Assembly: GCA_043806135.1 (NCBI GenBank)
Contig: JAZDHG010000031.1
Location: forward strand, 1 to 64,000
Source of the DNA: JAGLQQ01 sp043806135
GTDB lineage: Bacteria; Omnitrophota; Gorgyraeia; B26-G9
Length of the DNA: 64,000 nucleotides
Direction of reading: 5' to 3'
Shown here: one piece after another, positions 59,430 to 64,000 of the stretch
Layout of the letters: every line of letters begins with the position of its first letter
Position numbering within the stretch: position 1 is the first letter of the stretch
The notes under the pieces: generated by a model
Database searches by the model: none
What the model saw: the letters and a program-made list of their open reading frames with translations, nothing else
Told to the model about the DNA's origin: nothing
Position numbers and translations under genes: made by a program

Positions 59430-59906
59430 ATGAGCGAAAAAATTCTAAATAAAAAAATTAAACGGCCAAGCTGGGATAAATATTTTTTAAGCATAGCTGA
59501 ATTAGTTGCGGAACGTTCAACTTGTTTGCGCAGACAGGTAGGGGCGGTAATTGTAAAGGATAAAAGGATTTTGACTACCGGATATAATGGAGCTCCCTCT
59601 GGTTTGGATCACTGTGATAAAACCGGGTGTCTGCGTGAGAAGATGAATGTCCCTTCAGGACAAAGGCATGAACTTTGCCGGGCACTGCATGCGGAAATGA
59701 ATGCAATACTTCAGGCAGCACAATATGGGATAAGCTTGGGTGGAAGTATAATTTACTGTACTAACCAGCCTTGTATTATCTGCGCAAAAATGATCATAAA
59801 TGCCGGGATAAAGCGGATTGTTGTCCTTTCCAGCTATCCGGATGAATTTGCCAGGCAGTTTTTAAAAGAAGCTGATATAGAGGTAGTTGTAGCCGAAAAC
59901 AAATGA
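59430..59906 (+). CDS. dCMP deaminase
   Basis: This zinc enzyme deaminates dCMP to dUMP for thymidylate synthesis. The zinc and proton-shuttle motif is HAEMNAILQAA (about 89) and the second site PCIICAKMIINAG (about 115). An N-terminal CLRRQVGAVIVKD segment is typical, and an extra Cys/His insertion near 66-72 (CDKTGCLRE) fits dCMP deaminase, not cytidine deaminase. The 158 residues are the normal length. It sits between glyA and the ribonucleotide reductase operon, consistent with dNTP supply. Confidence 0.92.
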   Translation: MSEKILNKKIKRPSWDKYFLSIAELVAERSTCLRRQVGAVIVKDKRILTTGYNGAPSGLDHCDKTGCLREKMNVPSGQRHELCRALHAEMNAILQAAQYGISLGGSIIYCTNQPCIICAKMIINAGIKRIVVLSSYPDEFARQFLKEADIEVVVAENK

Positions 59907-59986
59907 TATATTAAGCTTTTGGGTGAATCAAAGAGAAAAGCTGTCAATAAATCAGAAATAATCCTATTTTTAACTAAAATTAATCA

Positions 59987-60015
59987 TTGACATTACACTA
60001 TATATAGTATATTAT
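59987..60015 (+). promoter_or_regulatory. Promoter of nrdR-nrdD operon
   Basis: TTGACA (59987-59992), a 17-nt spacer and TATTAT (60010-60015). An NrdR box (59995-60010) fills the spacer and touches the -10 box, as expected of direct repression. Confidence 0.8.
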
Positions 60016-60039
60016 CATTTTACAGATACAACATAGTGT
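59995..60039 (+). promoter_or_regulatory. Two NrdR-box operators
   Basis: ACACTATATATAGTAT (59995-60010) matches the NrdR consensus ACACWATATATWGTGT at 14 or 15 of 16 positions. A weaker box, AGATACAACATAGTGT, lies at 60024-60039. The start-to-start distance of 29 bp is near three helical turns, as known for paired NrdR boxes. Confidence 0.75.
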
Positions 60040-60078
60040 GCATCTATTGAGTTTAAACTAATCAGGGGTAAAACGTAT

Positions 60079-60540
60079 ATGAAATGTCCTTTTTGTGCTA
60101 ATATCGAAGATAAAGTAGTAGATTCAAGAATTTCCTCAGAAGGAGATACCATCCGCAGACGCCGCGAGTGTTTGAAATGCCAGCGCAGATTTACTACATA
60201 TGAGTATATTGAAAAAACAACGCTGATGATTATTAAAAAAGACGGACGCCGCGAACCGTTTGACCGAAATAAAATTCTATCTGGTTTTTTGCGGGCATGT
60301 GAAAAACGTCCGGTTAGCATGGAGACAATAGAAGAGGTTGTTGATTCTATTGAAAGATCATTGCAGAAAAATTATGACAAGGAGGTGGTAAGTTCAGATA
60401 TAGGAGAACTTGTTATGAATCGCTTGCACGGTATTGATGAGGTTGCTTATGTAAGATTCGCTTCTGTTTACCGGCAATTCAAAGATATAAATCAGTTTTT
60501 AGGAGAGTTAAAGGATTTGTTGAATAAGAGGAGGGAATAG
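60079..60540 (+). CDS. nrdR: Transcriptional repressor NrdR
   Basis: This nucleotide-sensing repressor of ribonucleotide reductase genes has 153 residues. The N-terminal zinc ribbon is MKCPFCANIEDKVVDSR with CLKCQRRFTTYE (about 35). An ATP-cone domain follows (about 47-137, KKDGRREPFDRNKILSGFLR). It lies 3 nt before nrdD. The predicted operators in its own promoter imply autoregulation and control of nrdD and nrdG. Confidence 0.97.
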   Translation: MKCPFCANIEDKVVDSRISSEGDTIRRRRECLKCQRRFTTYEYIEKTTLMIIKKDGRREPFDRNKILSGFLRACEKRPVSMETIEEVVDSIERSLQKNYDKEVVSSDIGELVMNRLHGIDEVAYVRFASVYRQFKDINQFLGELKDLLNKRRE

Positions 60541-60543
60541 GAG

Positions 60544-62973
60544 ATGTTGGCAAAAGAAAAGATTGATTCCAGGGAAGGACAAGGACTTAAAAGTATTCAA
60601 AAAAGAGACGGCCGGGTTGTTGTTTTCGATAAAACTAAAATAAGCAATGCAATTTTTAAAGCAGCTCAGTCGGTAGGGGGAGAAGATAAACTTCTTGCAG
60701 ATGAGCTGGCAAACGCAGTTGTTTTGTTCCTGGAGAAGGAATACAAGGATAATGCTCCTGGTATCGAACAAATTCAGGATATTGTGGAAAAAGTGCTGAT
60801 CGAAACCGGACATGCTAAAACAGCAAAGGCCTATATACTTTATCGCGATAAGAGATCTAAAATCAGAACCAGCCTCAAAGTAAGAAAAAGAGTCAAAAGC
60901 CGCTCAAATTCCACAGATCTTGCTCTTATGGTCACTCCATCTGCTAAAGATGATGTTTTGACCTGGGATAAAGGGAGGATCGCTCTTGCCTTGCAGAAAG
61001 AAGCTGGTATCAGTGAAGACATAGCTATGGATGTAGCATCCTCCGTTGAGAAAAAAGTGTTTAACTCCGGGATGACCCAGATCTCAACATCTTTAATCCG
61101 CGAGCTGGTTGATAATGAGCTTTTTGACCGCGGTCTTGATAAAACGCTCTCTAAACAGACCTTGATCGGTATGCCGGCGTATGATTTAGATCAGCTGTTT
61201 TTTTCAAAAAGCTGTGAAAATTCTAATATCTCGGCCAATAATCCGGAAGCGGTTAATCTCTCCATTGCAGAAACGGTATTAAAACAGTATATTCTGCAGA
61301 ATGTTTTCTCTGACGATGTGGCTAATGCTCATCTGCATGGAAGAATCCATATTCATGATTTAGGGTATCCAAGGGCATACTGCGGATCGCATTCTCTGGA
61401 ATATATCAAAAAATACGGACTTGAATTAGGGAATCTTTTTACTGCCAGCGGTCCGGCAAAATACGCAAGAACACTTACCGGGCACCTTAATACATTTCTA
61501 GCCTCTCTTCAGGCCTATTACGCGGGAGCATTAGGAATAGGCTATGTCAATATTATGTATGCGCCATATCTTGAAGATATGTCTGAAAAAGAGATGAAGC
61601 AGGAAGCACAATACCTGATTTTCTCTGCCTCACAAAATGCTTTTTCGCGCGGTTCTCAAAGCCTGTTTATTGATTTTAATGTCCATACAGGCGTGCCCGG
61701 ATACCTGAAAAACATTCCGGCGATAGGGCCAAATGGTAAATATACGGGAAAGACGTACGGAGATTATGAGGATACGGCTATAAGATTTGCCAAAGCTATG
61801 CTTGATGTGTGGCGCGACGGAGATAGGGACGGTCGTGTGTTTGCGTTCCCGAAATGCGATCTTCATATCGGTGATGATACATTTAATGATCCCAGACAGC
61901 TGGAATTGCTCAAGTATGCATGCCTTATTGCCAGTGAAAACGGCACGACATATTTTGTTTTTGACCGCGGCGATGAAGCGATATTGTCACAATGCTGCCG
62001 TTTGCGGCAGAAGATCGATGATAAATATATGATCGAGCATCCTGAGAGTATGAGATTCTGCGGTTTTCAGAATATAACCATCAACCTGCCGCAGGCTGCG
62101 TACCGGGCAGGTAAAAATAATATGGATGGTTTGTTAAAAGAAATCGAAGGGGCGATGGACATTGCTGTAAAAGCACATCTTCAAAAAAAAGATTTTATTG
62201 CTAAGCTCATGAGTGAGCCTGGCAAGCCTATGTGGGAAGTAGGAAAGCCGGCCAAGGACGGTCGGCCCTATATAGACCTTGAGAAAGCGACTTATATTAT
62301 CGGTCTGATCGGGCTTAATGAGTGTTTACAGTTTTTGACCGGATATGAGCTTCATGAATCAGAAGAAATATTCAAAACAGGCTTGAAGGTTATATCGTTC
62401 ATGAACTACAAGACAAGAGAATATGCCAAAAAGTATAACCTTAAGTTCTCTCTCGAAGAATCACCGGCAGAATCTGCCTGCCGTCGCCTGCCGAAAGTGG
62501 ATATGCGGCAGTTCCCGGAAGCGGCTAATGTAATCAAAGGAGATCTTGATACAGACCAGTATTATTACACAAACAGTATTCACTTTAGAGCTGACGCGCC
62601 GATTGATCTGATTACAAGAATACAGAAGCAAAGCAAATTCCATACCATGATCGAATCAGGCGCTATTATCCATGCTTTTGTGGGAGAACAGAAACCGTCA
62701 ATGGAATCAATCCTCAATCTAGTAGAAAAAACATTTTCTCAGACTCAGACAGCACAGCTTACTATTTCCCCTGAGTTCACCTATTGTAATACCTGCCGTC
62801 AAACAGACCGAGGTATTGAGGAAAAATGCGGATCATGTTCTTCACTTGACGTTTACAGTGTAACAAGAATTGTGGGATACTTTAGCCGGGTTAACAACTG
62901 GAATCCATCAAAACTTGCAGAATTAGCTGACCGGCAGGCCGGCGATTATGCAGTAAAGGAAGAGAATAAATAA
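60544..62973 (+). CDS. nrdD: Class III ribonucleotide reductase with double ATP-cone
   Basis: This oxygen-sensitive glycyl-radical reductase makes dNTPs. Residues about 15-100 are an ATP-cone (IQKRDGRVVVFDKTKISNAI). A second, more divergent cone-like segment lies at about 130-205. The catalytic barrel has HIHDLGYPRAYCGSHSLEY (about 262) and QNAFSRGSQSLFIDFN (about 362). A zinc site has CNTC (about 748) and CGSC (about 762). The glycyl-radical loop is RIVGYFSRVN (about 776). The length of 809 is large because of the double cone. A redoxin follows with a 1-nt overlap, and NrdG after it, so reduction may be redoxin-driven and not formate-driven. Confidence 0.95.
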   Translation: MLAKEKIDSREGQGLKSIQKRDGRVVVFDKTKISNAIFKAAQSVGGEDKLLADELANAVVLFLEKEYKDNAPGIEQIQDIVEKVLIETGHAKTAKAYILYRDKRSKIRTSLKVRKRVKSRSNSTDLALMVTPSAKDDVLTWDKGRIALALQKEAGISEDIAMDVASSVEKKVFNSGMTQISTSLIRELVDNELFDRGLDKTLSKQTLIGMPAYDLDQLFFSKSCENSNISANNPEAVNLSIAETVLKQYILQNVFSDDVANAHLHGRIHIHDLGYPRAYCGSHSLEYIKKYGLELGNLFTASGPAKYARTLTGHLNTFLASLQAYYAGALGIGYVNIMYAPYLEDMSEKEMKQEAQYLIFSASQNAFSRGSQSLFIDFNVHTGVPGYLKNIPAIGPNGKYTGKTYGDYEDTAIRFAKAMLDVWRDGDRDGRVFAFPKCDLHIGDDTFNDPRQLELLKYACLIASENGTTYFVFDRGDEAILSQCCRLRQKIDDKYMIEHPESMRFCGFQNITINLPQAAYRAGKNNMDGLLKEIEGAMDIAVKAHLQKKDFIAKLMSEPGKPMWEVGKPAKDGRPYIDLEKATYIIGLIGLNECLQFLTGYELHESEEIFKTGLKVISFMNYKTREYAKKYNLKFSLEESPAESACRRLPKVDMRQFPEAANVIKGDLDTDQYYYTNSIHFRADAPIDLITRIQKQSKFHTMIESGAIIHAFVGEQKPSMESILNLVEKTFSQTQTAQLTISPEFTYCNTCRQTDRGIEEKCGSCSSLDVYSVTRIVGYFSRVNNWNPSKLAELADRQAGDYAVKEENK

Positions 62974-63239
62974 TGAAAATAAAAATTTTCGGCAAAGAAG
63001 GCTGTGCCAAATGCCAGACGACAAAAAATAAATTCAAGCATTTTATCACTAAATTGGAAGTCGATGAGAAAGTAACGCTTGATTACCATGATATGGAGTC
63101 TATAGACGGCAGGGCTGAAGGGGCTTATAACGATGTCCTGCAGATCCCGACGACAATTATCGAAAAGAACGGAGAGGTTATTGCCCGCTGGGAAGGCGAG
63201 ATCGCCTCAGATGAAATTAAAGCGCATCTAGTACAATAA
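62973..63239 (+). CDS. Thioredoxin/glutaredoxin-like redoxin
   Basis: This 88-residue protein has a thioredoxin fold and a C-x-x-C site in FGKEGCAKCQTTKNKF (about residues 11-14). The cis-Pro segment is VLQIPTTIIEKNG (about 56). It overlaps the nrdD stop by one base. NrdD enzymes of one subgroup take electrons from an NrdH-like redoxin encoded beside them, which is the likely role here. GEVIARWEGE near the end is like the usual beta-hairpin. Confidence 0.85.
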   Translation: MKIKIFGKEGCAKCQTTKNKFKHFITKLEVDEKVTLDYHDMESIDGRAEGAYNDVLQIPTTIIEKNGEVIARWEGEIASDEIKAHLVQ

Positions 63240-63258
63240 GATTTGCAATAAACACCCG

Positions 63259-63293
63259 AGAAGACAGGCCGCAGATTATAATGCCTGTCTTCT
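63259..63293 (+). terminator. Hairpin between redoxin and nrdG
   Basis: AGAAGACAGGC pairs with GCCTGTCTTCT (11 bp, 13-nt loop). TTGGTATTTT follows, a weak T-rich tail. It could be a partial terminator lowering nrdG relative to nrdD. Confidence 0.6.
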
Positions 63294-63316
63294 TGGTATT
63301 TTAACCGGGCTTTCTG

Positions 63317-64000
63317 ATGAACAAAGAAATTATGTATCCGATCAAAGGTTTTAATCCTCATACATTCCTCGACTGGGAGGGCAAGATTGCCAGCGTTATC
63401 TATCTTCCCGGATGCAATTTTAGATGTCCTTTTTGTCACTCGAGCGCTCTTGTAACTGCCCCTGAATCACTTACTACTGTTGATTATGAATATATAAAAA
63501 GGTTTTTCCGTGAAAAACGCGGATGGATGGACGGAGTTATAATCGGAGGGGGAGAACCGACATTATATGAAAATCTTCCCGCGCTCCTGAGGGATATTAA
63601 AAATGAAGGGTTATTAACGAAATTGGATACCAACGGGACCAATACAGCGGTATTAAAAAAACTGATAGATGAAAAACTGCTCGATTACGTTGCCATGGAT
63701 ATAAAAGCTCCTCTTGATACACAGATGTATTCAAGTATAACTGCCAGTGATGCTGATGTGGTTACGATCAAACAAAGCATTGATTTGCTTATGAGTGCAG
63801 ATATTGATTATGAGTTTCGGACCACCGTAGTGCCAGGTTTTCTTCAGCGAAAAGATATCCTGAGCATTGCTCAAACAATAAAAGGTGCTAAAAGATATGT
63901 GCTGCAGCAATTTTCTCCCAAGGATACACTGGAAAACAGTATGGCCCAAGTAAAACCGTATTCTGCAGATGTTTTAAAACAATTTGTCCAGCTGGCAAAT
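63317..64000 (+). CDS. nrdG: Anaerobic RNR-activating protein NrdG (truncated by window end)
   Basis: This radical SAM activase generates the glycyl radical on NrdD. ATG 63317 begins MNKEIMYPIKGFNPHTFLDW. The 4Fe-4S motif C-x3-C-x2-C is in LPGCNFRCPFCHSSAL (about residue 36). GGGEPTLYENLPALL (about 77) and LDTNGTNTAVLKKL (about 102) are typical of this family. No stop is reached in 228 codons; the gene continues past the window. The longer C-terminal part resembles the NrdG variant that pairs with redoxin-type NrdD. It is the last gene of the nrdR operon. Confidence 0.93.
   Translation, partial: MNKEIMYPIKGFNPHTFLDWEGKIASVIYLPGCNFRCPFCHSSALVTAPESLTTVDYEYIKRFFREKRGWMDGVIIGGGEPTLYENLPALLRDIKNEGLLTKLDTNGTNTAVLKKLIDEKLLDYVAMDIKAPLDTQMYSSITASDADVVTIKQSIDLLMSADIDYEFRTTVVPGFLQRKDILSIAQTIKGAKRYVLQQFSPKDTLENSMAQVKPYSADVLKQFVQLAN

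Overview
The window is a chromosomal segment of an uncultivated-type, anaerobic, didermic bacterium. A PilQ secretin and lipoproteins indicate an outer membrane. A class III (oxygen-sensitive) ribonucleotide reductase and a chlamydia/Bacteroides-style V-type ATPase indicate an anaerobic lifestyle. Gene content, degenerate exported proteins with an 'NLSPT' segment, and the mixture of PVC-like and Firmicutes-like synteny suggest Omnitrophota (candidate phylum OP3) or a close relative. That placement is inference; no rRNA is present to settle it. Every recognised protein gene is on the + strand. Only a tRNA-Glu, one 37-codon candidate gene and possibly one structured RNA are on the - strand.

Layout. 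0.3-8.8 kb: a type IV pilus/type II secretion-like locus, pilB, pilC, a pilM-pilN fusion, and pilO-, pilP- and pilQ-like genes. 9-19.9 kb: housekeeping (polA, glgA, coaE, rho, rpmE, prfA, prmC, murA). 20-22.7 kb: ribosome and tRNA genes (rpsP, a small lipoprotein where rimM would normally sit, trmD, rplS, rnhB). 22.9-25.8 kb: a 960-residue RelA/SpoT-like protein with an export signal and damaged catalytic motifs. 25.8-29.3 kb: a membrane protein, 5-formyl-THF cyclo-ligase, rny and ymdB. 29.4-37.6 kb: a MITE-like element, then a V-ATPase operon with the residues expected of a Na+ rotor. 37.6-40.6 kb: a TtcA-like enzyme, an adenosine-specific kinase, tiny and frameshifted genes, a tRNA and a candidate omega-RNA-like structured RNA. 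40.6-45.9 kb: envelope functions (DUF2079, a methyltransferase-glycosyltransferase fusion, a PA2779/PA2778 pair). 46.2-56.3 kb: a purine operon (purB, purSS-L, a degenerate GGDEF sensor, purQ, purM, purD, purE). 56.3-64 kb: a sua5-LMW phosphatase fusion, rpiB, glyA and dCMP deaminase, then an NrdR-controlled nrdR-nrdD-redoxin-nrdG operon cut by the window end.

Functional links. The purine and deoxynucleotide blocks form a nucleotide supply region. glyA and formyl-THF cyclo-ligase feed one-carbon units into it. The prfA/prmC and sua5/ywlE-like/rpiB/glyA genes are parts of an arrangement known from Bacillus, here split into two places.

The most unusual material is in the gaps. (1) Arrays of a short word repeated every 10-12 nt and then repeated as its reverse complement (GTTAC/GTAAC, CACAGATTA/TAATCTGTG, CACGAAT/ATTCGTG). 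(2) A 51-nt hairpin repeat present three times without gaps. (3) A recurring 5' leader architecture (conserved GGATnnAATTC, hairpin, TCATTAAAGGAGG) before rpmE, a lipoprotein gene, rplS, atpB and, more loosely, glyA. (4) Several genes whose -10 box lies 5-9 nt before the start codon, implying leaderless mRNAs. All structural claims were made by eye and have not been computed.
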